Source of the DNA: Deltaproteobacteria bacterium
Lineage (GTDB): Bacteria > Lernaellota > Lernaellaia > JACKCT01
Length of the DNA stretch: 64,000 nt
Direction: 5' to 3'
NCBI GenBank assembly: GCA_027493875.1
Contig: JAOSJX010000001.1
Coordinates: forward strand, 248,001 to 312,000
Part shown: in pieces, positions 38,909-47,568 of the stretch
How positions within the stretch are numbered: the stretch's first letter is position 1
How the letters are laid out: each line of letters opens with the position of its first letter
Program-made: the position numbers and the translations under genes
Notes under the pieces: model-generated
The model's database searches: none
The model's input: only the letters and a program-made list of their open reading frames with translations
What the model was told of the DNA's origin: nothing

Positions 38909-39983
38909 CTCGCCGCCTCCGCGCGCAGCCAGAGTTCAACCGGCGACCGGTAGCCGCCGGGATCGTCAAAGGGAAAATCGATACGCCGTCCCGTCGCCGC
39001 GGATTGGTAACCGGCGATCATGATCTCCAGCACCGCGAGACCGTCTTCCCCCGTTTCGAGCGGCGGCTCTCCCGGTGCGGACCGCGCGGACGAAATCGGC
39101 CATCTCGGCCGGATAGCCGTTGATGAAGACGCTTTCCCATGACGGCGCGCTCCAACCTTTCGCAACGACCGGCCCACCGTCCGCGGAGTAGGCCGACAAA
39201 CCCATTCCCTTCTGATGCACTTCGGCGTGGACAACGCCCTTGGGGCCATGCACTTCGCACGAAAGCTCCATCCCGCGACGCGCGTCCACGACGACTCGAC
39301 CAGCGCCTTTTTGCGTCCTTCGAATTCGACGATCATCATGACGTGGTCGTCGAGGGGCTGCGCGTTGTGAACGAAGCGGTCCACGTCGGCGTACACGCTC
39401 ACGACCTGCGGCTTCCCGAGCATCCAACGGCAAAGTTCGATCGCGTGGCAGCCCATATCCATGAGGATGCCGCCGCCGGCCTCTTCGACGGTGAAAAACC
39501 ACGGCGAATAGGCGCCGCCGTGCTTCATCGTGCATTTAACGAAAAAGGATCGCCGACCGCGCCGGCGTCGGCGAGTTCCCTCGCGCGAACGAATTTGGGC
39601 AGATAGCACAGCTCCTCGGCGTAGCCCAGAACAACCCCGCGTTCGCGCGCGGCGTCGACCATCCGGCGCCCGTCGTCCATCGCGAGACAAAGCGGTTTTT
39701 CGACGATGACGTGTTTCCCCGCCTCGATGGCCGCCAGCGTATATTCCGCGTGGACGTGATTGGCCAGCGCGACGGTCACGGCGTGGACGTCGTCACGCGC
39801 CAGAAGATCTTCCAACTTATCGTGCCGGTCGGGAATGCGATTATTTTCGCAAAACGCCCGCCCCCGTTCCGGGTTTCGCGAATGTTGCGCCACGACTTCG
39901 ACACCCGGAACGGCGCGAAACGCGGTCACGTGCGCGTTCGAGATGTTACCGGAGCCGATGATGCCGACGCGGACGGTTTCCAT
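38905..39983 (-). CDS. Gfo/Idh/MocA-family oxidoreductase (copy 1)
   Basis: About 359 residues with the NAD(P)-binding motif VRVGIIGSGNISNAHVTAF, the family signature AGKHVIVEKPLCLAM, and the catalytic-side ILMDMGCHAIELCRWMLGKP. These enzymes oxidise or reduce sugars or inositols at a ring carbon. Frames change near 39535, 39300 and 39090 and compensate. It is closely similar in layout to copy 2 just upstream, including HGGAYSPWFF versus HGGPYSPWFF and the same C-terminal DDPGGYRSPVELWL type, so this is a tandem duplication. The gene overlaps the BadF-type ATPase start. Confidence 0.88.
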
Positions 39984-39998
39984 AAACGCTCCGCGGCG

Positions 39999-41096
39999 TC
40001 ACGCCTTGTTGCGAGCGTTCAGCCAGATGTCGACCGGCGTTTTGTATCCGCCGGGGTCCTTGAAGGGGAAATCGACGCGACGCCCCTCGGCGGCGGAGAC
40101 GTAGCCGGCGATCATCATTTCGAGCACGACGCGGCCGTCCTCCGCGCTTTCGACAGGCGTTCCGCCCTCGCGGATGCACCGCACGAAATCGGCCATTTCC
40201 TGCGGATAGCCGTTGAGCCAGAGCCATTCCCAATCGACGAAATTCCACCCTTTCGGCAGGTGGTTGTCGTCCCACGCCTCACCGAGGCCGTCCGCGGAGT
40301 ACACGCGCAGCCCCATGCCGTCCTGAAGGAGGTTGGCGTGGACGACGCCTTTGGTGCCGTGAATCTCGGCTTTGGATTCCATGCCTCCCTGCAGCGTCCA
40401 GGACGATTCGACGAGCGCTTTTTTATGCCCCTCGAATTCGATGATCATCATGATGTGATCGTCCAGGGTCTGCTCGTGGTGCGTGAGGAGGTCGACGTCG
40501 CAGTAAACGCTTTTGACGGCCGGCTTGCCGAGCGTCCAGCGGCAGTACTCGATCGCGTGGCAGCCCATGTCCATCAGGATGCCGCCGCCGGCCATGTCCG
40601 CCTGGAAGAACCAGGGCGAATAGGGACCGCCGTGCTTTTCCGATTGTTTGGCGAGAAAGACGTCGCCGAGCGCACCGGAGTCGGCGATTTCCTTGGCGCG
40701 AACGTACTTGGGTACGTAACACAGTTCCTCAGCGTACCCGATGATGACGCCCGCTTTTTTCGCCGCGTCGATCATGGCATCGGCGTCGGCGAGTGTGAGC
40801 GCCAGCGGCTTTTCGCAGATCACGTGCTTGCCCGCCGCGATCGCTTTAAGCGCGAAGGGCGCGTGCAGGGCGTTGGGCACGCCGAGCGTCACCGCGTCAA
40901 CGTCTTTGCGTGCGAGCAGGCCGTCGAGCGCCGGCTCGAAGTTCGGGATATTGTGGGATTTGCAAAACGCCTGGCCGCGCGCCGTGTCCACGTCGTGCTG
41001 CGCGACGACCTCGACATCCGGCCACGCCGCGAACGACCGATAATGCACGTCGGTGATGAAACCGGACCCGATGAGGCCGATCCGCACTTTTTTCAT
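39999..41096 (-). CDS. Gfo/Idh/MocA-family oxidoreductase (copy 2)
   Basis: A 365-residue intact protein starting MKKVRIGLIGSGFITDVHYR; GGGAGGAAC precedes the ATG, which rules out the longer upstream frame to 41228. Conserved AGKHVICEKPLALTLADADA and MDMGCHAIEYCRWTLGKPAV. It heads the sugar operon: copy 2, copy 1, BadF-type ATPase, with gaps of 15 bases and an overlap. The two paralogues probably act on consecutive or related sugar intermediates, perhaps a 3-keto-sugar route, but this is inference. Confidence 0.9.
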   Translation of the reverse strand: MKKVRIGLIGSGFITDVHYRSFAAWPDVEVVAQHDVDTARGQAFCKSHNIPNFEPALDGLLARKDVDAVTLGVPNALHAPFALKAIAAGKHVICEKPLALTLADADAMIDAAKKAGVIIGYAEELCYVPKYVRAKEIADSGALGDVFLAKQSEKHGGPYSPWFFQADMAGGGILMDMGCHAIEYCRWTLGKPAVKSVYCDVDLLTHHEQTLDDHIMMIIEFEGHKKALVESSWTLQGGMESKAEIHGTKGVVHANLLQDGMGLRVYSADGLGEAWDDNHLPKGWNFVDWEWLWLNGYPQEMADFVRCIREGGTPVESAEDGRVVLEMMIAGYVSAAEGRRVDFPFKDPGGYKTPVDIWLNARNKA

Positions 41097-41229
41097 GGTG
41101 TTCCTCCCGAAAAACCGCTTGGAGCCAAGCGCGTGCGCAATGTAGCGTCGACAAGAACCGGATGCAAGAAACGGCAGCCCACTCTCTGGCGTGCTCTCCG
41201 CCAAACCGCTACGATGCGGCTTCTGCATG

Positions 41230-41872
41230 GATTATTGCCCCAAATGCGGCTTTGCGTTTCGTGATCACCCGGAGCTTCGGGACGATCCCGACCTCCATTT
41301 TTGTCCTCGCTGCGGCAAGGATCTGGCCGCCCTCAATCCCGGCCCGGGAACGACGAGAATCTTCACGGCCAAATCGTCGAGTGCCTGAAAAATTTGGAAT
41401 ACGTCCGGGGCCGTCCGACTTGCCGTCGAAAAGACGGGGAAGCCGCTACGCGACGCCAAGATGCTCGTTCACGCCGTGGCCGCGCAAAACGGCATCAAGA
41501 TCACCATTCCGTGGAGGAGGTGGTTGGTGGCCGCCGTGATCTTTTCATTGTTTTTCGGCCTCGTCGTCTCGGCCGTCGGCATCGGCGTCTACCCGCGCAT
41601 GGGCCTCGTGGCCGCGCCGTTTCTTTTGCGGCGGAGAGTTGGATTATCGCTCGCATGAAATCACGACACCGCCCGGGACCGCCGGCGATACAAAGGGTAC
41701 CGCGCGTTCTTTTCATTGCCCGGACGGCACGAATCAATCGATGGCCGTTTACGCGCTCTGTACCATAATTTACGCGGCCGCCATCTTCATCGTGTTGATT
41801 ATACGGCGAATTATCAAAAACGTTGATGTTCCCGGCGCAACAAGCGGCCCTCTCACTCCGCCCCATTCGTAA
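41230..41872 (+). CDS. Zinc-ribbon membrane protein (frameshifted)
   Basis: The N-terminus MDYCPKCGFAFRDHPELRDD continues to LHFCPRCGKDL, a two-CxxC zinc ribbon. After a linker broken by an in-frame stop at 41386 (bypassed if two single-base errors lie nearby) come two membrane helices, WLVAAVIFSLFFGLVVSAVG and AVYALCTIIYAAAIFIVLII, with an extracytoplasmic loop between, containing two Cys (FLCGGELDY; SFHCPDGTNQS). About 213 residues. No known family; it resembles small zinc-ribbon membrane proteins elsewhere in the window only in design. Confidence 0.5.
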
Positions 41873-41963
41873 TTAAATCGGCCGTCGAACCCCTCCTTGA
41901 CGATCAACCGGTGGTTGGTAAGATGGCGCGCTTGTTACGGCGGAAACGCCAAGGAGAATCGTT

Positions 41964-42835
41964 GTGAAAAATCTCGTTTTGGTTTTATTGGGCGCCGCGC
42001 TGCTGGTTTTCGGCTTCACGCTGGGCCGGTTTACCGATATCGCGGACGTGGGTGGCAAGACCTACCGCGCCGGCAAGATGGTCCCCAACCTGGGTGATTT
42101 GAGCGCCAACGAACGCAAGATCGCCCGGCAGATCGTGAAATCCTCCGCGCAACTCGCCGACGACTTCGCGAAGGCGCTGGGCGACAAGACGATCGACGAC
42201 GAAAAGAAGTTTGAGCGCATTCTCGAATCGCTGGAAAAGGATCCGGCGAAAACGCTGAGTTTGGCAGCCCGTCCCTCGCGGCCTCCGCAGGAAGATCCGG
42301 ACAAGGTGTACGAGGTCGTCACCGGCAAGGTCCCGACCAAGGGGCCGGACGACGCGCCGATCCGCATCGTCGAGTTCTCGGATTTCCAATGCCCGTTCTG
42401 CTCGCGCGGATACAACACCATGAGGGAGATCGAGGAGAAGCTTATCCGGGTAAGATCAAGTTCGAATACGTCTCGAAGATCCTCCCCTTCCACAAAAAGG
42501 CGCCGCTGGCGCACGCCGCCGCGTACGCCGCGTGGGAGCAGGGCAAATTCTGGGAGTTCCACGACAAGGCGTTCGACAACCAGAAGGATCTAAGCGAGGA
42601 AGCCTACGTGAAGTGGGCGGAGGAACTCGGCCTCAACGTCGCCAAGTTCAAGGAGGACATGAAGGTCGAAAAATACCAGGATGAGTTCGACCGCATGGAA
42701 AAACTCTCCCGCGACCTCGGGGTCAGCGGGACACCGACTTTCTTCGTCAATGGGAAGAAAGTACGCGGCGCGCAGCCGGCGGCGGCGTTCGTCGAAATCA
42801 TCGACGAGGAGCTCAAGGGCGACTCGAAGGGATAA
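41964..42835 (+). CDS. DsbA-family thioredoxin-fold protein
   Basis: About 290 residues. N-terminal signal anchor (NLVLVLLGAALLVFGFTLG), a helical spacer, then the DsbA-like domain: IVEFSDFQCPFCSRGYNTMR with the redox CPFC pair near residue 143, a helical insertion, and GVSGTPTFFVNGKKVRGAQP with the cis-Pro loop. It is probably a membrane-tethered periplasmic thiol oxidoreductase. The frame changes near 42448 (one base), splitting the gene just after the active site. A GGAG site precedes the start by a normal distance. Followed by a strong terminator. Confidence 0.85.
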
Positions 42836-42857
42836 GCCCTCGCCTTGCGAACAAGCG

Positions 42858-42887
42858 ACGGGAAGCCGGTGGCCGGCTTCCCGTTTT
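42858..42887 (+). terminator. Rho-independent terminator after the DsbA-like gene
   Basis: A 12-base perfect stem (ACGGGAAGCCGG, 42858-42869, pairing with 42873-42884) with a TGG loop is followed by TTTT. It lies 23 bases after the stop codon. Confidence 0.85.
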
Positions 42888-42892
42888 ACTTT

Positions 42893-43499
42893 CTACACCG
42901 TAAGTTTTTTCCACAGCGCACGGGCGGCGGCGTTCAGATCTTCCGGCGTTCCGTCGTTGCGCAAAACGTAGTCGGCGCGCGCGATGCGTTCATCGTCGGT
43001 GAGCTGCGCGGCCAGCACGCCGCGGATTTCGGGCTCGCTCCAACCGCTGCGCTTGTGGAGGCGCGCCGCCTGAAGCTCCGCGCCGCAAATCACGACAATG
43101 ATCGCGTCGAAGCCGTAGGGCGCGGGCCTTTCCATCAATAGCGCCGCTTCGACGAGGCCGGCCGGGCGCCCTTCCCGCTCGAACCGCGCGAACGCGTCCC
43201 GCACTCCGGTGTAGACGCGCGGGTGGACGATGGCCCTCCAGCCGGAGGCGCGCGTCGTCGTCCCCGAAAACGCGGGCCCGCATGGCTTCGCGGTCGAGCG
43301 CCCCATCGGCCGTCAGCACATCCTCACCGAAAGCTTCCCGAATCTCCTGAAGCGCGTCGCCGCCCTTCTCGACGATCGAACGTGATAAGGCGTCGGCATC
43401 CACCACGCCGCAGCCGAGCGGCGGCGAAGGCGCCGGCCGCGAGTGATTTCCGGACGCGATGCCGCCGGTCAACCCAAGCCGCAGAAAGGTTTTCGCCAT
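42893..43499 (-). CDS. coaE: Dephospho-CoA kinase
   Basis: About 202 residues. It starts MAKTFLRLGLTGGIASG, the P-loop, whose following K-S is displaced by a one-base error near 43448. VVDADALSRSIVEKGGDALQ follows, then AIVHPRVYTGVRDAFARF, which matches the CoaE dephospho-CoA site, VEAALLMERPAPYGFDAIIV (VPLL-type motif) and YVLRNDGTPEDL. It performs the last step of CoA synthesis, ATP-dependent phosphorylation of the ribose 3'-OH. A second break lies near 43240. Its ATG overlaps the PHP gene stop by one base. Confidence 0.87.
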
Positions 43500-44209
43500 T
43501 AGAGATCGGGTCCGACGGCGGTCGGATAGACGTTGCGGTCATACCCCGGGCGCGTCCGCCCGCTTTTGAGGCCGTCGATAAAGTCCTGCACGGTTTCCAC
43601 CGGCTCGTCGAATTCAGTCCAGACCGTCGACAACGTCTCCCGCTCGTGCGCATCGGACCCTCCGGTACGCGCGAGATGAAAGCGGTCGGCGATCAGCCGC
43701 AGGTTGTCGAAATAGGTCCGGCGGCAAGGCCGCACGCGGCGAGCGAGAGCATGGTGCCGTTACAGACCTCGATGCCGTCCACGTGCCGCGCGATGAGGGC
43801 GATGAACTCTTCCTGCGACGACTCGTAGGGGGCCTTGTTCCGCGAAGCGGAGATGGCTTAAATCCGCGCGCTGGCTGACGCACGGATGCGCCCAGACGAT
43901 CGCCGTCTTCTCGTCGCGGCGCAGCTCTTTGATCGACCCGTGAAAGTCGCACAGAGAGTGGATGTAATCGCGGTCCGCGGAATAGACGAGAAGGTCGGAT
44001 TCCTCCGCCTCGACCTCGATCGCCGGAATGACGAGGGTCCTCGGCAAATCGCGCCGAAGCCGGTCATAGGCGTGATCGTCCGCATGATCCGTGCACACGA
44101 CGACGCGCTGACGCGTGTCGCGGGCGTTCTGGACGAGCGTCTCGATCGCGAGGCTCGACGACCCCGAATAGCGGGTGTGCAGATGCGTATCGATTTTCAG
44201 CGGGCGCAA
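43499..44209 (-). CDS. PHP-domain metal-dependent phosphoesterase
   Basis: About 237 residues with PHP metal motifs: KIDTHLHTRYSGSSSLAIET (HxH), VVVCTDHADDHAYDRLRRDL (TDH), IPAIEVEAEESDLLVYS (E), IVWAHPCVSQRAD (H), and LARTGGSDAHERETL (SDAH). The family cleaves phosphoesters (nucleotides, histidinol-phosphate, trinucleotides); the substrate here is open. Frames change near 43855 and 43730. Encoded before coaE with TAATG overlap, so co-expression is likely. Confidence 0.83.
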
Positions 44210-44278
44210 TCACTTCCCCATGACCATTCAAATGGATTGCCGCACCGTGTCAATTTCTATCGCGCGTCCCGCGCGCCG

Positions 44279-44740
44279 TCAATCGCCGAGCGCGGGCCCT
44301 TCGGCGCGGCTTTCGAGATAGCCGTCGAAATCCGCGATTTTCCAGCCCTCCTCCCGGCGGCGCAAGACAAAAACGCCGGTTTTGTTTCCCGCGGGGTCGA
44401 GGGCGCACGTCACGCGCCGCTCATCATCTTGTTCCTCCACCTCGACGACGCGTAGCGCGGTGGGTTCGCGGGCGAGAAACGCGGCGACGATGTGCGCCTT
44501 GGCGCCCGGATCGTCCATCATGCCGCGAAGCGCCTCGTGCGCGGCGAGGAAATCCTTGGTGCGTTCCGGTTCTTCGTCGTCGCGCAAGAGCGCCGTTTTA
44601 CGGACGGGATCGTTGATGACCGTCACGCCGTTCCAAAACGACGCCAGCATGGCCTCGGTTTCGGCCCGCTCTTTTTTCGATCCGCAACCGGCCGCGACAA
44701 GCGCCGCGGCGAGCAACGCGACGGCCAACCTACGCCTCAT
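44279..44740 (-). CDS. Small lipoprotein, function unknown
   Basis: A 153-residue protein with signal peptide LAVALLAAALVAAGCGSKKE and a clear lipobox. It is one compact domain with acidic helices and a beta-rich end (VTCALDPAGNKTGVFVLRRR, EGWKIADFDGYL), reminiscent of DUF4878/NTF2-like lipoproteins. The ATG follows GGAG by a good distance. It lies 14 bases downstream of the zinc-ribbon/DUF2007 gene and may be co-transcribed with it. A long frame extends upstream through that gene, but only as an accidental reading. Confidence 0.65.
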   Translation of the reverse strand: MRRRLAVALLAAALVAAGCGSKKERAETEAMLASFWNGVTVINDPVRKTALLRDDEEPERTKDFLAAHEALRGMMDDPGAKAHIVAAFLAREPTALRVVEVEEQDDERRVTCALDPAGNKTGVFVLRRREEGWKIADFDGYLESRAEGPALGD

Positions 44741-44754
44741 CGTACTCTCCGGGG

Positions 44755-45525
44755 TCAAAACGCAAAGGCGTTCATGATCTCGCGCGCCTCGCCGCGTTGT
44801 TTTTCCGGCACCATCACGCAAATCCCGTACATGAGGGACAACGGTTCGAGCGTCGCGCCGTGGCGATTGGTCATCACGGCGTCCAATCCCTCGGAACGCA
44901 TGATCTCGGTCAGATGCTCGGCCCGGCCGAGATTCATCGTGCGGTACACCTCGACGCGTCCGCGCCTCGCGGCGCGGCCGTGATTTGCGGGCGCGCGGCG
45001 ACAGCGCGGCGATCGGCACCCGCGCGCGTCCGACGACGAACGCGAGGCCGGCCATCCCCGAGAAGACGCCGATCGTGTGGAGCCACCCGTCCTCGGCGCG
45101 GTGCCCGGAGAAAGATCCAATAAACCGACGCGCACCCCGCGGCAACGTATAAAGCGCGGACGACGTTCCGGCGCTTGATCTCGCCCGCCTCGTCCCGCCG
45201 GGGCGTGGTCCGGGGGCGACCCGCGCGCGGCTCGCCGCGGCACGTCGGGAAGATCGAAACGGCATCCGCACGAGACGCAAAAACGCGCTCGGCGATCGTT
45301 GATCCGCCCGCAAGCGTCGCACTCCACCCCGGCGTCCTCGCCGCACGCGGGGCAACGATCGAATACGGCGTCGGACTCTCGGCCGCAGGCAAAACACAAT
45401 TGGCCGTTGACCGTGATCGCGCCTGCGGTGTGCGTGACCAGCGCGCCGCAACGGACGCAAAGAGCTTGTTCCTTTTCGATGCCGCCGCCGCAACGCGGGC
45501 AGGCGATCGGGGATGGTTGTTCCAT
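44755..45525 (-). CDS. Multi-zinc-ribbon protein with DUF2007-like C-terminus (copy 1)
   Basis: Five CxxC pairs lie in the N-terminal half (IACPRCGGGIEKEQALCVRC; LCFACGRESDAVFDRCPACG; CDACGRINDRRARFCVSCGC), followed by two membrane-like segments in shifted frames (ALYVAAGCASVYWIF; VFSGMAGLAFVVG). The C-terminal domain is RTMNLGRAEHLTEIMRSEGL with a typical DUF2007 end (MYGICVMVPEKQRGEAREIM). DUF2007 is a putative signal-transducing domain. Same plan as the neighbour at 45581-46255. Frames break near 45190-45000. Start at 45525, since the upstream extension is unlike the family. Confidence 0.68.
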   Translation of the reverse strand: MEQPSPIACPRCGGGIEKEQALCVRCGALVTHTAGAITVNGQLCFACGRESDAVFDRCPACGEDAGVECDACGRINDRRARFCVSCGCRFDLPDVPRRAARGSPPDHAPAGRGGRDQAPERRPRFIRCRGVRVGLLDLSPGTAPRTGGSTRSASSRGWPASRSSSDARGCRSPRCRRAPANHGRAARRGRVEVYRTMNLGRAEHLTEIMRSEGLDAVMTNRHGATLEPLSLMYGICVMVPEKQRGEAREIMNAFAF

Positions 45526-45580
45526 GACCGAAAATACTAACCCGGCTTCCGCTTCCCGCAAAGAACACCGGACCATTCGT

Positions 45581-46255
45581 CTACGACGATTTCGAGGAAT
45601 CGGCGGCGGGACGCCACTCGGTCAGGATTTCCTCGGCGCGTTCGACGTCCGTTTCCGGCACCATCAACCGAATTTCGGGAAGGGACGGATACATATTGCC
45701 GAGGTGGCGGTTGAACACGACCGCGGCGATTCCCTCCGCGCGCAACATCGCCTCCATCGCCTCGGCCTCGGCGACGTTCCCGGTGCGCCACAACACGACC
45801 AGGCCGCCGTGGGAGTTCCGCCGGCGCGGATGGGCCGGGCCCGTGTCGGCATTGATGAGACGATAAGCAACGGGAAGCAGGCCAATCAGGATGGCCGCCA
45901 GGATCATCGACGGGATCGTGTCATCAAACGTTCCGCCGTGGCCGGAAGTATAGACCAGCGTCACGACGACGGCCGCGACGACCAGCGGCAGACCGACGGC
46001 GAAATAGGGATTCCAGCGGCCTTTTAGTTTTTGCGGCGGGGCGACGGGTTCCTCGCCGTCCGCGGCGGGACGATGACCGCACTCGGGGCATTCATCAAAG
46101 ACGCGGTCGGCTTCGTGCCCGCAGGAAAAACAGATGCGCCCGGCGGCTTTGAGATGCCCTTCCGTTTCGACGAGCAAGACGCCGCAGGCCGCGCAGTAGG
46201 CCGCACCCGCGTCAACGGGCTCACCGCATTCGGGACAGGACGACGGCGTTGTCAT
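45581..46255 (-). CDS. Zinc-ribbon membrane protein with DUF2007-like C-terminus (copy 2)
   Basis: A 224-residue intact protein. MTTPSSCPECGEPVDAGAAY and CFSCGHEADRVFDECPECGH form two zinc ribbons; two membrane helices follow (YFAVGLPLVVAAVVVTLVYT; IPSMILAAILIGLLPVAYRL). The DUF2007 domain is WRTGNVAEAEAMEAMLRAEG, ending LMVPETDVERAEEIL. It is paralogous to the downstream gene at 44755. The function is not known; the metal ribbon suggests nucleic-acid or protein contacts near the membrane. Confidence 0.72.
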   Translation of the reverse strand: MTTPSSCPECGEPVDAGAAYCAACGVLLVETEGHLKAAGRICFSCGHEADRVFDECPECGHRPAADGEEPVAPPQKLKGRWNPYFAVGLPLVVAAVVVTLVYTSGHGGTFDDTIPSMILAAILIGLLPVAYRLINADTGPAHPRRRNSHGGLVVLWRTGNVAEAEAMEAMLRAEGIAAVVFNRHLGNMYPSLPEIRLMVPETDVERAEEILTEWRPAADSSKSS

Positions 46256-46275
46256 GCGCGTACTCTAACACAAAT

Positions 46276-46304
46276 AAAAACGCCGGACCCAAGGGGGCCC
46301 GGCG
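46276..46304 (-). terminator. Rho-independent terminator of the rplM-rpsI unit
   Basis: On the minus strand CGCCGGGCCC-CCTT-GGGTCCGGCG (46281-46304) is followed by TTTTT (46276-46280). It lies 22 bases past the rpsI stop. Confidence 0.82.
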
Positions 46305-46326
46305 CTTGTCGTATCGAACGGAAATC

Positions 46327-46973
46327 TTAACGCTTCGAGAACTGGAAGCGCTTGCGCGCTTTGGCCTGACCGTACTTCTTGCGTTCCACGATGCGCGCGT
46401 CGCGCGTGAGGAACCCGGCCTTTTTGAGCGGGGCGCGCAGTTCGGCGTCGAACTTAATGAGCGCGCGGGCCACCGCGTGCTTTACCGCACCCGACTGACC
46501 GGTATGGCCGCCGCCATGCACGTTGACCGTCACGTCGAACGCGGCCGAGGCGCCGACGAGTTCGAGCGGCTGGCGGGACACATAAAGCTGACGGCCGGTG
46601 AGCATATACTGCTCGGCCGGACGGCCGTTGATCGTCATCTGACCGCTTCCCTTGGAAAGGATCACGCGCGCAACGGAGGACTTGCGACGTCCGGTGGCCG
46701 CGTATTTTCCGTCCGCGGGCACGGGCTTGAGCTTCGGCGTCTCCTTGGCGGCGGGCCGCTCGGGCTTGTCCGGCCGCTCGCTTTTTTCGGGCCGGTCGGC
46801 CTTCGCCTCCGGCTCCGCGGGGCCTCCTTCGGCTTGGCCTTGTCGGCTTTGGCCGCTTTGGCCTTCGGCTCTTTCGCCGCCGGCTTGGCGCCCTCGGTTT
46901 CGGCTTCGGCTTTTTCCTCGACCGGCGCGTTGTCTTCGGCCGGCGCGTCGGGCGTCTTGGTCTCGTCGGACAT
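46327..46973 (-). CDS. rpsI: Ribosomal protein uS9 with a long charged N-terminal extension
   Basis: The C-terminal 131 residues are a normal S9: YAATGRRKSSVARVILSKGS, VHGGGHTGQSGAVKHAVARA and the tail KKYGQAKARKRFQFSKR, whose Arg contacts the P-site tRNA. Upstream in frame, after one correction at G4 46819-46822, runs an 80-odd-residue Ala/Glu/Lys/Pro-rich extension from MSDETKTPDAPAEDN to ERPAAKETPKLKPVPADGKY. Most bacterial S9 proteins start right at the core. An alternative start at 46722 (GTG, PADGKYAATG) would give a near-normal S9. The longer form has an ATG, 9 bases after rplM. Confidence 0.88.
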
Positions 46974-46982
46974 GAAGCTTCC

Positions 46983-47421
46983 TTACCTTTGGAGTTCGAC
47001 GACGCGGGGCTTTTGCGCGTCGTGCGGATGTTCCGGCCCCGCGTAAATCTTGAGTTTGCTCAACATCTTCCGGCCGAGGTCGGTCTTCGGCAGCATGCCG
47101 CGGACGGCCTCGCGAATCACTTCCTCGGGACGGCGGTCCAACAGATCCTTGGCGCTTTCCTTCTTGAGAGCGCCCATATATCCGGAATGGCGGTAGTACA
47201 TTTTATCGTCGAGCTTGCGTCCGGTGAGCACCACCTTCGACGCGTTCACCACGACGACGAAATCGCCGCAATCGACGTGCGGCGTAAACTCCGGTTTGGA
47301 TTTGCCGCGCAGCAGATCGGCGATCCGCGTGGCGGCGCGGCCCAGCACCTGGCCGTCGAGATCGATAAGAACCCAGGCTTGCTCGACGTCGCCCGGTTTT
47401 TGCGCTATAGGTCTTCAACAT
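46983..47421 (-). CDS. rplM: Ribosomal protein uL13
   Basis: About 146 residues: MLKTYSAK, then after a T5 run (47397-47401) that breaks the frame, DVEQAWVLIDLDGQVLGRAA, FVVVVNASKVVLTGRKLDDK, YYRHSGYMGALKKESAKDLL and VRGMLPKTDLGRKMLSKLKI, the full L13 signature. rplM then rpsI, nine bases apart, is the universal bacterial order. The start ATG at 47421 fits the usual L13 N-terminus (KTYSAK). Confidence 0.93.
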
Positions 47422-47568
47422 GATCGATACCTTCAATATCTCTTGTACTTAGCCGTTATTCCGCCAAGACGCCGGAACGCGGGGGTCGTGATATAGGCCA
47501 TTTGCCATGCCGTGTCAAGCACCCCAGGCACGCGGAATCCCATGGAAAACGGAGGCTTCGAGCATTTT

